Shown here: positions 6,371-14,857 of the stretch, piece after piece | Position numbering within the stretch: position 1 is the stretch's first letter | How the letters are laid out: the number at the start of each line of letters is the position of its first letter | Origin: Zoogloeaceae bacterium | Lineage (GTDB): Bacteria; Pseudomonadota; Gammaproteobacteria; Burkholderiales; Rhodocyclaceae | Reading direction: 5' to 3' | Length of the DNA: 17,433 nucleotides | Assembly (NCBI GenBank): GCA_031267345.1 | Contig: JAIRZG010000164.1 | Coordinates: forward strand, 1 to 17,433 | The notes under the pieces: model-generated | Told to the model about the DNA's origin: nothing | Database searches by the model: none | What the model saw: only the letters and a program-made list of their open reading frames with translations | Position numbers and translations under genes: made by a program

Positions 6371-7414
6371 ATGTTCGGCCTTTTTCGCAGTTATTTTTCC
6401 AAAGACCTTGCCATTGATCTGGGAACCGCCAATACCCTGATCTACGTTCGCAACCGAGGCGTTGTGCTGAATGAGCCTTCCGTCGTCGCCCTGCGGATGG
6501 ATGGCGGCCCCAACGCCAAGAAAATCATTCAGGCGGTCGGGCGGGAAGCCAAGGAGATGCTAGGCAAGGCGCCTGGCGCCATCACCGTCATCCGCCCGAT
6601 GAAAGACGGCGTCATCGCCGATTTCACCGTTACCGAACAGATGCTCAAACAGTTCATCAAGAAGGTGCATGAACCCCGGCTCATTTCCCCTTCGCCGCGC
6701 ATCATCATTTGTGTGCCTTCCGGCTCCACCCAGGTGGAGCGCCGCGCCATCCGCGAATCCGCCATTGGCGCGGGCGCAAGCCAGGTGTATCTGATCGAGG
6801 AGCCCATGGCTGCCGCCATTGGCGCGGATTTGCCGGTGGCTGAAGCGACCGGTTCCATGGTGGTCGACATTGGCGGCGGCACCACCGAGGTGGGCATCAT
6901 TTCACTGGGCGGCATGGTGTATTCCGGTTCCGTGCGCGTCGGCGGCGACAAGCTCGACGAAGCCATCATCAATTACATCAGCCGCAATTACGGCATGTTG
7001 ATTGGCGAAAACACCGCCGAAAACATCAAGAAGACCATCGGCTCCGCTTTTCCCAGCACGGAGGTGCGGGAAATGGAAGTCTCCGGCGTCAACAAGGCCG
7101 AGGGCATTCCGCGCAAATTCACCATTTCTTCCAATGAAACCATGGAGGCGCTGGTGGAGGCGCTTTCCCAGATTGTCACCGCCATCAAGCTGGCGCTGGA
7201 AAAAACCCCGCCGGAACTGGGCGCGGACATTGCCGAACGCGGCATGGTGCTGACCGGCGGCGGCGCGCTCCTGCGCGATCTGGATCGCCTGTTGATGGAA
7301 GAAACCGGTCTGCCGGTGATAGTGGCGGATGACCCACTGACCTGTGTGGCGCGTGGCTGCGGAGTGGCGCTGGAAAAGATCGACAAGCTCGATTCCATTT
7401 TCGCCTCCGAATAA
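6371..7414 (+). CDS. mreB: Rod-shape-determining actin homologue MreB
   Basis: A 347-residue protein, the same length as E. coli MreB. MreB is the cytoplasmic actin-like filament protein that orients the elongation machinery under the inner membrane. The ATG at 6371 (MFGLFRSYFSKDLAIDLGTANT) is chosen over the longer open frame starting at 6185, because the N-terminus matches the family and AGGA lies upstream. Actin-fold motifs are intact: phosphate-1 loop DLGTANT (about 16-22), IEEPMAAAIGA, phosphate-2 VVDIGGGTTEVGI (D166 on) and the adenosine motif LTGGGALLRDLD. The N-terminal FGLFRSYF forms the membrane-anchoring amphipathic helix. First gene of the shape operon. In many betaproteobacteria gatCAB lies divergently upstream; here IS debris takes that place. 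Confidence 0.98.
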   Translation: MFGLFRSYFSKDLAIDLGTANTLIYVRNRGVVLNEPSVVALRMDGGPNAKKIIQAVGREAKEMLGKAPGAITVIRPMKDGVIADFTVTEQMLKQFIKKVHEPRLISPSPRIIICVPSGSTQVERRAIRESAIGAGASQVYLIEEPMAAAIGADLPVAEATGSMVVDIGGGTTEVGIISLGGMVYSGSVRVGGDKLDEAIINYISRNYGMLIGENTAENIKKTIGSAFPSTEVREMEVSGVNKAEGIPRKFTISSNETMEALVEALSQIVTAIKLALEKTPPELGADIAERGMVLTGGGALLRDLDRLLMEETGLPVIVADDPLTCVARGCGVALEKIDKLDSIFASE

Positions 7415-7454
7415 ACCGCCGCCCGCCCGTCTGAACCTCCATTGAAGAACAGCG

Positions 7455-7597
7455 AGAAATTACCGGCCTGTCGGCCTGACGTGTTGGGGAAAGGGTTTGC
7501 GTCCCCGCCCGAAACGCGCGCCGAAACCGCAGCCGTTGATCAGGGGGTCGCTCCCACCTTATCGACGGACGGGGTTGCAACCGGAGCTGGTTTTATG
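7455..7597 (+). repeat. Structured repeat, copy B, inside the mreB-mreC gap
   Basis: A diverged copy of the element at 5511-5638, aligning from AGAAATTA through GGCCTGTCGGCC (short hairpin), ACGTGTT, a GGGG..GGGTTT..TCCCCgCCCGAAAC stem, and the end block GGGGTTGCAACCGGAGCTGGTTTTATG. The middle differs: where copy A has the compact AACCCCGCC hairpin, copy B has about 45 unrelated bases. Stem positions change together in places (TTTTGG/CCCAAAA in A, GTTGGGG/CCCGAAAC in B), which suggests a folded RNA. With its flanks it separates mreB from mreC by 226 bases. Origin from an IS200/IS605-type right end is inferred. Confidence 0.55.
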
Positions 7598-7640
7598 CGA
7601 AAGATCGGTTGCGGCGATTCTGCTGCCGGGACAGTGGCCT

Positions 7641-8576
7641 GTGTCTGCGTTTGACCGCGCGCCGCCGCCATTTTTCCGGCATGGGCCGACGCCGCTGGCG
7701 GTCTTGAGCTTTTACGCTGCTTTTGCGGTGGCGCTGTTTGTGCTGGACATGCGCTTTCATGCGCTGGATTTACTGCGTCAGAGCCTCTCCATCGTTACGG
7801 ATCCCCTGCAACGTCTGGCGCAATCGCCGTTGCGTCTGGCGATGGAAGGCATGGATTACTTTCGCGCCCTGGAAGCCGCGCAGGAAGAAAATCGCGCGCA
7901 TCAGGCCGCGCGTCTGATGACGGCTCCGGATCTGGCGCGGATTGGACAACTGGAAGCCGAAAACGCCCACCTGCGCCGCCTTTTGACCCTGCGCGAACGC
8001 GAACACGCAAGCGGACAGGCCGCCAGCATCCTTTATACCGCGCGCGATCCTTTTTCCCGCCGCGTTTATCTGGACAAGGGGATACAGCATGGCTTGCAAC
8101 AAGGGCAGCCGGTCATCGACGACGCGGGCATCATCGGCCAGATTACGCATGTCTTTCCCTTTTCCGCCGAAGTCACCCTCTTGACCGATAAAGATCAGGC
8201 CGTGCCGGTGCAGATCCTGCGTACCGGACAGCGTTCGATTACCTTTGGCCTGGGCAATGGTCAGGTGGAGCTGCGTTACATGCCGGTCAATGCGGATGTC
8301 GTGGTCGGCGACGCGCTGATCACCTCCGGTCTGGACGGGGTTTATCCTTCCGGTTTTCCGGTGGCGAAAGTGGCGCATGTCGAACGCGACAGCGCCTATG
8401 CCTTTGCCCGTATCATTGCCGTTCCCAGCGCCGCCGTGGAAAGCCACAGCGTGATTATGGTGCTGGATTCCCGTCCGGACACGCTGCCGCGCCCGCCCGA
8501 ACCGAAGGAACGCGCCAGCCAGAGCGCGCCGCCGGCCCGCCGGACAGCGCGCGCCGGACGCGCCGCCAACCCTTGA
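7641..8576 (+). CDS. mreC: Rod-shape-determining protein MreC
   Basis: The likely start is the GTG at 7641, giving 311 residues beginning VSAFDRAPPPFFRHGPTPLA, which matches typical MreC N-termini. The open frame extends upstream to 7497, but that part encodes repeat sequence, not MreC. Residues about 19-37 form the single inner-membrane helix (LAVLSFYAAFAVALFVLDM). A coiled coil spans about 75-120 (EAAQEENRAHQAAR, IGQLEAENAHLRRLLTLRE), then comes the periplasmic double beta-barrel (about 125-275: DPFSRRVYLDKG, QPVIDDAGIIGQITHVFP, ITSGLDGVYPSGFPVAKV). The tail is basic and proline-rich. MreC links MreB and MreD to PBP2 and activates it. A weak ribosome site and non-ATG start after an inserted repeat may lower its expression relative to mreB. 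Confidence 0.93.
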   Translation: MSAFDRAPPPFFRHGPTPLAVLSFYAAFAVALFVLDMRFHALDLLRQSLSIVTDPLQRLAQSPLRLAMEGMDYFRALEAAQEENRAHQAARLMTAPDLARIGQLEAENAHLRRLLTLREREHASGQAASILYTARDPFSRRVYLDKGIQHGLQQGQPVIDDAGIIGQITHVFPFSAEVTLLTDKDQAVPVQILRTGQRSITFGLGNGQVELRYMPVNADVVVGDALITSGLDGVYPSGFPVAKVAHVERDSAYAFARIIAVPSAAVESHSVIMVLDSRPDTLPRPPEPKERASQSAPPARRTARAGRAANP

Positions 8577-8587
8577 AGCCCTTGACC

Positions 8588-9109
8588 ATGAAATCCTCGT
8601 CGCCCGCTGTCCGCATCCTGCGCCCTGCCCGTCCCTGGTTCATTGCCCTGAGCCTGCTGATCGCCTTGCTGCTGAATCTTTTGCCGACCCGGCAATGGCC
8701 GATCATGCCCGACTGGGTGATGCTGGCGCTCTGCTTCTGGAGTATGCGCGAGTGGCGTATTTTCAGCATGGGTTACGCCTTTTTGCTGGGTTTGCTCATG
8801 GATGTCGCCAATGGCGCGGCGCTGGGGCAACACGCGCTGGCCTATGTGCTGCTGCATTACGCCGCCGCCCGTCTTTCCCGGCGCATCCTCCAGTTTCCCC
8901 TGGGGCAGCAATCCCTGCATGTATTACCGCTGTTTCTGGGCGTAACGGGCATCCAGATACTGATCCGGCTCATGGCGGGCAGTGATTTTCCTGGCTGGAG
9001 CGAATTCATTTCGCCGATTGTGGCGGCGCTGCTCTGGCTGCCGGTCGCCTTTCTTCTGATCGCGCCGCAATACCAGCCCGATGAACGCGACGACACCCGC
9101 CCTATCTGA
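8588..9109 (+). CDS. mreD: Rod-shape-determining protein MreD
   Basis: A 173-residue, very hydrophobic protein with about five membrane helices (including ALSLLIALLLNLLP, WVMLALCFW, GYAFLLGLLMDVANG and IVAALLWLPVAFLLIAP). The GYAFLLGLLMDVANGAALGQHAL stretch (written here in parts) is the conserved core of MreD. The chosen start is the ATG at 8588; an in-frame TTG at 8573 overlaps the mreC stop and would add five residues. Inner-membrane partner of MreC in the elongasome. It is followed 11 bases later by mrdA. Confidence 0.93.
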   Translation: MKSSSPAVRILRPARPWFIALSLLIALLLNLLPTRQWPIMPDWVMLALCFWSMREWRIFSMGYAFLLGLLMDVANGAALGQHALAYVLLHYAAARLSRRILQFPLGQQSLHVLPLFLGVTGIQILIRLMAGSDFPGWSEFISPIVAALLWLPVAFLLIAPQYQPDERDDTRPI

Positions 9110-9120
9110 GCTTACGGGAC

Positions 9121-11082
9121 ATGAATGACTTTCAGCACAGCCAGCAGGAGTTGACGCAGTTTCGCCGCCGTATCCTGTTTTCCACGTTCGCCGTCTTTCT
9201 GCTCTCCGGAGCGATCTTTGCCCGCCTTGCCTATCTTCAGGTCGTCCTGCACGAGTATTACTCCACCCGCGCCGAAAGCAATCGCATTTCGCTCTCGCCC
9301 ATTGCCCCCAACCGGGGCAACATCACGGATCGCAATGGCGTCGTTCTGGCGCGCAATTATTCCGCCTTCACCCTCGAAATCACGCCGGATCAAACCCGCG
9401 ATCTGGACGCCACCATTGACGCGCTCTCTGAGCTTATCGACATTCAGCCCAAGGACAGGCGACGCTTCAAGCGCCTGCTGGAAGAAGCCAAGACCTTTGA
9501 ATCCATCCCCATCCGCACCCGCCTTACGGATGAAGAAGTCGCCCGTTTCACTGCCCGCCGCTATCTTTTCTCCGGTGTAGACGTCAAGGCGCGGCTTTTT
9601 CGCCAATACCCGGAAGGCGCGCTGGCCGCGCACGCCATCGGCTACATCAGCCGCATCAACGACAACGATCTGGCCTGGATTGAGCAGGAAGCTGCCGAAC
9701 GCACGGATCAGAACATCAATTACAAGGGCACGTCGCTAATCGGCAAGATCGGGCTGGAAAAGCAATACGAATTTGAACTGCACGGCGTCACCGGCCACGA
9801 GCAGATTGAAGTCGACGCCGCAGGCCGCGCCGTGCGCGTACTTTCACATACCGCGCCCATTCCCGGCAATAACCTTGTCCTGACCCTGGACGGCGCCCTG
9901 CAAAAAACAGCCGAAGCCGCCTTTGGTCAGCGCCGGGGCGCATTGGTCGCCCTTGACCCGAATAACGGCGCAATACTGGCGCTGGTGTCCAATCCTGTTT
10001 TTGATCCCAACCTGTTTGTCGATGGCATCCGCTTTGACGACTGGGATGAACTCAACAACAACCCGGACAAGCCCATGCTGAATCGCGCCATCTACAGCGC
10101 CTATCCGCCGGGTTCCACGTTCAAGCCGCTGATGGCGCTGGCCGCCTTGAGTCAGGGACGGCGCAAAGCCGGTTACACCATCTCCGACCCCGGCTTTTTC
10201 AGTTTTGGCGGGCGCATCTTCACGGATGACAAGCCGGGCGGTCATGGCAGCGTGGATATGCTCAAATCCATCATCGTCTCCTGCAACACCTACTACTACC
10301 ATCTTGCCAATGACCTCGGCATTGACGCTATCGCCCGCTTCATGGGTGAAATCGGCCTGGGCGCGCGTACCGGTATCGACATTCCCGGCGAAAGCGAAGG
10401 CGTGCTGCCTTCGCCGGAATGGAAAGCGCGCCGCTTCAAATCCCGCGAACAGCAGAAATGGTATGCCGGAGAGACCATTTCTGTCGGCATCGGTCAGGGC
10501 TACAATGCCTACACGCCGCTGCAAATGGCGCACACGCTGGCCAATGTGCTCAACTATGGGCGCGTCTTTTCTCCCCATCTCGTCGATGCCATCATCGACT
10601 CCGGCACTGGCGCAACGCGCAGGATGGGCGCGCAGCCCATACGCCAGATTCCCTTGAACCCCGAGCATGTCGATTTCATCAAACGCGCAATGGCGGGCGT
10701 AAACAGGGAAGGTACGGGGGCGCGCGCTTTTGCGGGCGCGCCTTATTCCTCTGGCGGCAAGACCGGTACGGCGCAGGTATACAGCCTCAAAGGACAGCGT
10801 TACGCAGGCCAGAACAAGGAACGTCTGCGCGACCATTCCTGGTTCATGGCCTTTGCGCCGCTCGAAACTCCCAGCATTGTCGTCGCGGTGCTGGTGGAAA
10901 ACGGCGGTTTCGGCGCGACTTCGGCTGCGCCCATTGCCCGTCAGGTTTTTGATTATTATCTGCTGGGCAAAAATTCCGGCGGCCCCGCCCCGGAAGACGT
11001 CGCCAGCGCCGACGAAGGCAATGTCGACGCTATGCCGCCCCCCTTCCCGCTTACTGGAGCCGACCATGCTGTCTTACCTTGA
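9121..11082 (+). CDS. mrdA: Penicillin-binding protein 2 (elongation peptidoglycan transpeptidase)
   Basis: A 653-residue, class B PBP-like protein. A short cytoplasmic tail and one membrane helix (about 18-40, LFSTFAVFLLSGAIFARLAYLQ) precede the dimerisation/pedestal domain (about 55-250: IAPNRGNITDRNGVVLA). The transpeptidase domain has all three active-site motifs: STFK with catalytic S332 (PPGSTFKPL), SCN at 387-389 (IVSCNTYYYH) and KTG at 547-549 (SGGKTGTAQ). PBP2 cross-links lateral-wall peptidoglycan in the periplasm and works with the glycosyltransferase RodA encoded next. The rodA start lies inside its last codons, so translation is probably coupled. Slightly longer than E. coli PBP2 (633) because of a proline-rich tail. 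Confidence 0.97.
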   Translation: MNDFQHSQQELTQFRRRILFSTFAVFLLSGAIFARLAYLQVVLHEYYSTRAESNRISLSPIAPNRGNITDRNGVVLARNYSAFTLEITPDQTRDLDATIDALSELIDIQPKDRRRFKRLLEEAKTFESIPIRTRLTDEEVARFTARRYLFSGVDVKARLFRQYPEGALAAHAIGYISRINDNDLAWIEQEAAERTDQNINYKGTSLIGKIGLEKQYEFELHGVTGHEQIEVDAAGRAVRVLSHTAPIPGNNLVLTLDGALQKTAEAAFGQRRGALVALDPNNGAILALVSNPVFDPNLFVDGIRFDDWDELNNNPDKPMLNRAIYSAYPPGSTFKPLMALAALSQGRRKAGYTISDPGFFSFGGRIFTDDKPGGHGSVDMLKSIIVSCNTYYYHLANDLGIDAIARFMGEIGLGARTGIDIPGESEGVLPSPEWKARRFKSREQQKWYAGETISVGIGQGYNAYTPLQMAHTLANVLNYGRVFSPHLVDAIIDSGTGATRRMGAQPIRQIPLNPEHVDFIKRAMAGVNREGTGARAFAGAPYSSGGKTGTAQVYSLKGQRYAGQNKERLRDHSWFMAFAPLETPSIVVAVLVENGGFGATSAAPIARQVFDYYLLGKNSGGPAPEDVASADEGNVDAMPPPFPLTGADHAVLP

Positions 11083-12175
11083 ACGTCAGGCCAGTCGCAT
11101 TCGCGCCCATCTGGACATGCCGCTGTTTACCATTGTCCTGCTGCTGATGGGCGTAGGGCTTGCCACCGTCTATTCCGCCACCCAGTCTGCGGGCGTCAAC
11201 CGACTGGACAACCAGATCATCAACATGCTGATTGCGTTGGCGATCATGCTCGCCGTCGCGCAGGCCGCGCCGCAAAAAATCATGCGCTTCGCCCTGCCGC
11301 TCTATCTTGTCGCGCTGGCCTTGCTGATCGGCGTCGCGCTGTTCGGCGTGAGCGTGAATGGTTCCCGTCGCTGGCTGTCGTTCGGGCTGATACGCATCCA
11401 GCCTTCGGAAATCATGAAAATCGCCATGCCCATGATGCTGGCCTGGTTTTTTTACAGGCACGAATCGGAATTGAAACTCAAGCATTTCGCCATCGCCATG
11501 GGCATTTTGCTGTTGCCCACCCTGCTGATTCTGAAACAGCCGGATTTGGGCACTTCACTGCTGATCGGCGCGGCGGGGTTTTTTGTCATCTTCTTTGCCG
11601 GATTGTCCTGGAAAATCATCTTGGGCGCGCTGCTTGCCGCCATCGCCGCCTTGCCGCTGGTCTGGAATTTCGTGCTGCACGACTACCAGCGCCGACGCAT
11701 CCTGACCCTGTTCGATCCCGGTTCAGACCCTCTGGGCGCGGGCTATCACATCATCCAGTCCACCATCGCCATCGGATCCGGCGGCGTCTTCGGCAAGGGC
11801 TGGCTGGACGGCACCCAGACGCGCCTCGAATTCATCCCGGAAAAGCACACCGACTTCATTTTCGCCGTGTTCTCGGAAGAATGGGGACTTCTGGGGAACT
11901 GTGTTTTGCTGGCGCTCTTCATTGCGCTGGTCGGACGCGGCCTGATGATCGCCGCCGCCGCGCCCACCCTGTTTTCCCGCCTGCTCGCCGCCGCCATTTC
12001 GCTGATTCTGTTCATTTACGCCTTTGTCAATATGGGCATGGTCTCCGGCATCCTGCCCGTGGTCGGCGTGCCGCTGCCCTTTATCAGTTACGGCGGCACG
12101 GCGCTGGTGACGCTGGCGCTGGGCATTGGCATTTTGATGAGCATACACACCCACCGGATGCTGGTTAAAAAATGA
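11066..12175 (+). CDS. rodA: SEDS peptidoglycan glycosyltransferase RodA
   Basis: A 369-residue polytopic membrane protein (about ten helices). The ATG at 11066 (MLSYLERQASRIRAHLDMPLF) is preferred; the frame is open far upstream but only overlaps mrdA in another frame. GGAG stands upstream and the gene overlaps mrdA by 17 bases. SEDS landmarks are present: GSRRWLSFGLIRIQPSEIMKIAMP, KQPDLGTSLL and EWGLLGN (with FIPEKHTDFIFAVFSEE just before), and near the C-terminus PVVGVPLPFISYGGTALV (quoted in parts). RodA polymerises lipid II into glycan strands with PBP2. Ends four bases into rlpA (ATGA overlap). Confidence 0.97.
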   Translation: MLSYLERQASRIRAHLDMPLFTIVLLLMGVGLATVYSATQSAGVNRLDNQIINMLIALAIMLAVAQAAPQKIMRFALPLYLVALALLIGVALFGVSVNGSRRWLSFGLIRIQPSEIMKIAMPMMLAWFFYRHESELKLKHFAIAMGILLLPTLLILKQPDLGTSLLIGAAGFFVIFFAGLSWKIILGALLAAIAALPLVWNFVLHDYQRRRILTLFDPGSDPLGAGYHIIQSTIAIGSGGVFGKGWLDGTQTRLEFIPEKHTDFIFAVFSEEWGLLGNCVLLALFIALVGRGLMIAAAAPTLFSRLLAAAISLILFIYAFVNMGMVSGILPVVGVPLPFISYGGTALVTLALGIGILMSIHTHRMLVKK

Positions 12176-13134
12176 AATTCCGTCCTTTTCTCCCCTGCGC
12201 GCTTTGCCTTCTCTTCTCCGCCTGTTTCGTACTTCCCCGCCCTGTCCGCACGACGCCGACCAGCGACAAGGCGAAGACAACCATTTCCGTCCCGCAAGGC
12301 GGCGGCTATTACAAGGATGACGGCCCCGGCAGCGAGATCCCCGCCGATCTGGACAGCATTCCCGACGCCGTGCCGCGCCAGGAACCGCTGCATCGCGGCG
12401 CCAACAAGCCCTACACCGTACTCGGCAAAAGCTACACGCCGCAGACGCAAATCAAATCTTTCCGTCAGGAAGGCGTCGCCAGTTGGTATGGCAAAAAATT
12501 TCACGGGCAGAAAACCTCCATCGGCGAAACTTACGACATGTTCGCCATGACCGCCGCCCACCCGACCCTGCCGCTGCCTTCCTACGCGCGCGTCACCAAT
12601 CCTGCCAACGGCAGGCGGGTGGTGGTGCGCGTCAATGATCGCGGCCCCTTCCACGCCGGACGCATCATCGACCTTTCCTATGTCGCCGCCCACAAACTCG
12701 GTTATATCAGCGCGGGCAGCAGTCGGGTCATTGTTGAAAGCATTGTCCCCGGTCAATCCCTGCCCGCGCCGCCCATGGTTGCCGTCGCGCCTGCCGCCGA
12801 ACCCGCGCGCGACAGCCGCGAACTTGACGCCCTCGCGCTTACCCTTTCGCAGGAAGAAAACATCGCGCCACCGCCCGATGGCTTTTATCTGCAACTGGGC
12901 GCGTTTTCCCTGGCCGAAAACGCCGAAAACCTGAAAAACCATCTGCTGCGCGAAAGCGACTGGCCCGACGAATCCATGTACATTGAATATTTTGATAATC
13001 TGTATCGTCTGCAAATGGGGCCTTACCCCACCCGCGCCATCGCCCAGCAAGCCGCCCAAAAAATCCACGCCCTCTCCGGCTATACGCCCCTGATCCGGTC
13101 TTTGCAGACAACGATGCCGCCTGCGGCGAATTGA
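12172..13134 (+). CDS. rlpA: RlpA lipoprotein, lytic transglycosylase with SPOR domain
   Basis: A 320-residue protein. The signal peptide ends in a lipobox (LFSAC, lipidated C18), so it is expected in the outer membrane. Residues about 100-195 form a double-psi beta-barrel: GVASWYGKKFHG (S104), TSIGETYDMFAMTAAHPTLP and the catalytic-region NDRGPF at 155-160 with the acidic D156. A SPOR domain lies at about 237-315 (GFYLQLGAFSLAENAENL), which binds denuded glycan at the division site. In studied bacteria RlpA cleaves glycan strands lacking stem peptides. The ATGA overlap with rodA makes it the last gene of the shape operon; a strong terminator follows. Confidence 0.96.
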   Translation: MKFRPFLPCALCLLFSACFVLPRPVRTTPTSDKAKTTISVPQGGGYYKDDGPGSEIPADLDSIPDAVPRQEPLHRGANKPYTVLGKSYTPQTQIKSFRQEGVASWYGKKFHGQKTSIGETYDMFAMTAAHPTLPLPSYARVTNPANGRRVVVRVNDRGPFHAGRIIDLSYVAAHKLGYISAGSSRVIVESIVPGQSLPAPPMVAVAPAAEPARDSRELDALALTLSQEENIAPPPDGFYLQLGAFSLAENAENLKNHLLRESDWPDESMYIEYFDNLYRLQMGPYPTRAIAQQAAQKIHALSGYTPLIRSLQTTMPPAAN

Positions 13135-13167
13135 CGCCTTTTGAGCATCGCCGGAGGAGAAGGCGCA

Positions 13168-13203
13168 ATAAAAAACCGCCCGTTGCTGGAACGGGCGGTT
13201 TTT
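13168..13203. terminator. Bidirectional intrinsic terminator between rlpA and the cytochrome gene
   Basis: AAAAAACCGCCCGTT, loop GCTGG, then AACGGGCGGTTTTT: a perfect GC-rich stem with an A-run on one side and a T-run on the other. It therefore serves the shape operon on the plus strand and the cytochrome c' gene on the minus strand. Confidence 0.93.
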
Positions 13204-13232
13204 CAAGAGGGTGCGAACGGTGTCGCGGCGCG

Positions 13233-13709
13233 TCAGTTTTTCACCTTGAAATCGTCGTGGCAGGCTTTGCAGGTTCCGCCGACCTTGCCGAATTGAGCTT
13301 TGACGGCGGCGGCGTCGCCGCTGGCGGCAACCTTGGCGAGTTCAGCGGCTTCCTTGGTGAAGTTCTGCGCCAGACGGGCGACTTCCTGCGGGTTGGTGAA
13401 GAATTCGGGCTTGACGGAAGTCTTGACGCTGCCGACATCCTTGTCGGAGCCGGGAATATACAACGCGCCCATGCCGGAGTTGGCGATGGCGGAAATGGTA
13501 TTGGCGGCAAGGATGACTTCGGACTTGTTGTAGTTCGCGCCTTCCGTGTTGGCCTTGATGCGTCCCATGTTCCAGCTGATGTAGCTGTAGGCGGCCTGAC
13601 GGTACTTGATGGCCTGTTCGGGTTTCAGCGCCTGTTGGGCGTACGCGACATTCAGGGCGCTTGCGGATATGGTAAGGGCGGCAAGGGCAAGAACGATTTT
13701 TCTGGGCAT
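13233..13709 (-). CDS. Cytochrome c', periplasmic
   Basis: 158 residues from the ATG at 13709; GGAG lies nine bases upstream, and the longer in-frame ATG at 13751 would spoil the signal peptide. The signal peptide (MPRKIVLALAALT...) is cleaved after AYA (about residue 24). The mature protein has the c' hallmark YRQAAYSYISWNMGRIKAN, and a C-terminal haem site CKACH (C147, C150, H151) followed by DDFK. The family folds as a four-helix bundle with a high-spin haem that binds NO or CO and is linked to NO protection. Single-gene unit with its own promoter and a shared terminator. Gene name cycP is used for this family, but the exact subgroup was not resolved, so none is assigned. Confidence 0.93.
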   Translation of the reverse strand: MPRKIVLALAALTISASALNVAYAQQALKPEQAIKYRQAAYSYISWNMGRIKANTEGANYNKSEVILAANTISAIANSGMGALYIPGSDKDVGSVKTSVKPEFFTNPQEVARLAQNFTKEAAELAKVAASGDAAAVKAQFGKVGGTCKACHDDFKVKN

Positions 13710-13765
13710 GACGTTTCTCCGTTTGTGTTTGTGGGTGGTTGAGTCCGGCAAGGCCGGGGAAGGTG

Positions 13766-13800
13766 ATTATAGGTCAGGCATAAAGCGTCGACACGCCCGT
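13766..13800 (-). promoter_or_regulatory. Promoter of the cytochrome c' gene
   Basis: On the minus strand a perfect TATAAT (13771-13766) lies about 57 bases ahead of the cytochrome ATG. The -35 at 17-base spacing (GTGTCG) is poor, which suggests help from an activator. No clear FNR- or NsrR-type operator was recognised. The 5' leader contains a small CCGGC/GCCGG hairpin. Confidence 0.55.
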
Positions 13801-13947
13801 CAACAAATGTTACAACTGCGTCCGGGCGTAACGGCGCGATAAACGCGCTTTCCTGCGCTTACGCATCGTCAGGTGAATATCAGGGGGAGCGCCCGTTTGT
13901 CCGACTTTTGCTTTAAACTTGCCAAAGCTTGATTGCTGCCCGATTTT

Positions 13948-14730
13948 ATGACCGAACCCGAAAAAAGCACCGTGCATCTGGAACTGGAAGAGGCAAATAC
14001 CTACGACCAGTATCTGTTGCATTCGCCAACCGAAATCAGCGCCGTGTTGTGTAACGCCATGAAGCAAGGCTGCATGGTGAGCGTGTATTTCGACATGGGG
14101 CGGGCGTTTTTTCTGACCTCGCTGCTCGAAGTGACGATCAGGGGCGTCGTGCTGGATTACGGCAGTGACGAGGGCATCAACCATCAGGCGTTGCAAACCA
14201 AACGCCTGATATGCACCATGAGCGTCGACAGGGTGAAGGTGCAGTTTGGCCTGTCGGGTGTGCGTCTGGTGCAATTCGAAGGCCGTCCGGCCTTTGCCAG
14301 CGCCTTGCCGGAACAACTGTTGCGCTTGCAGCGCCGCGAGTATTTCCGCGTCAGCACACCGATTATCAAGCCCCTGCACTGCGAATTGCCCATGCCCGCG
14401 CCGGAAGGCGAAGAAAGAAGTGTGTTGCAACTCTCCTTGCTGGACATCAGCGCGGGCGGTCTGGCGTTGATGATCAATGTCGAACAGACGCGGCTGTTTA
14501 CGCACAACCAGATTTTCCACGATTGCCTGCTGCCCCTGCCGGACGAGCAAACCATACGTCTGAGCCTGCGCATCTGCAATCTGTTTGAAATCACCAATCG
14601 TGCGGGCAACCGCTATGCCCGCGTCGGCTGCGAATATCTGGATCTGGCCGGTACGCCGCTGAATCAGATACAACGCTACATCACCCGCCTGGAACGCGAA
14701 CGCAAAGCCAGGGAAAACGGGCTGGAATAG
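13948..14730 (+). CDS. ycgR: YcgR-like flagellar-brake protein with PilZ domain
   Basis: 260 residues from the ATG at 13948; an in-frame TTG at 13933 would add five residues. Residues about 1-115 match the YcgR N-terminal domain (YLLHSPTEISAVLCNAMKQG, GVVLDYGSDEGIN). A PilZ domain (about 125-250) follows with both c-di-GMP-binding motifs intact: RRxxxR as R129-R-E-Y-F-R134 and DxSxxG as D166-I-S-A-G-G171. On binding c-di-GMP, YcgR slows flagellar rotation. No flagellar genes are nearby. The 196 bases upstream, shared with the cytochrome gene, show no strong promoter of its own. Confidence 0.9.
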   Translation: MTEPEKSTVHLELEEANTYDQYLLHSPTEISAVLCNAMKQGCMVSVYFDMGRAFFLTSLLEVTIRGVVLDYGSDEGINHQALQTKRLICTMSVDRVKVQFGLSGVRLVQFEGRPAFASALPEQLLRLQRREYFRVSTPIIKPLHCELPMPAPEGEERSVLQLSLLDISAGGLALMINVEQTRLFTHNQIFHDCLLPLPDEQTIRLSLRICNLFEITNRAGNRYARVGCEYLDLAGTPLNQIQRYITRLERERKARENGLE

Positions 14731-14742
14731 GCAGGGTCACCC

Positions 14743-14845
14743 CTCTCCCCCCTTGTGGGGGAGAGTTGGAGAGAGGAGTATCGTTCCGTTTGCAAAGCGT
14801 TTGGTCATGGCGGAACCGTTTTTCCCCTCTCCCACAAGGGGAGAG
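14743..14845. repeat. Small inverted-repeat element between convergent genes
   Basis: CTCTCCCCC-CTTGT-GGGGGAGAG (14743-14765, 9-bp stem) and CTCTCCC-ACAAG-GGGAGAG (14827-14845, 7-bp stem) are inverted copies of one another flanking about 60 bases. Within that spacer GTTCCG and CGGAAC form a further inverted pair. This resembles REP/BIME- or MITE-like repeats, and the hairpins may also end transcription from ycgR and the autotransporter gene, which converge here. No transposase. Confidence 0.65.
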
Positions 14846-14857
14846 AAAGTTTCCTGA

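Noticed and set aside
7497..7640. N-terminal extension of MreC from 7497
   Set aside because: It encodes the structured repeat, not MreC-like sequence; family similarity begins at the GTG at 7641.
13907..13950. Sigma-28 flagellar promoter for ycgR (TAAACTTG ... CCCGATTT)
   Set aside because: The spacer is about 17 bases, not about 11, and the -10 would overlap the start codon.
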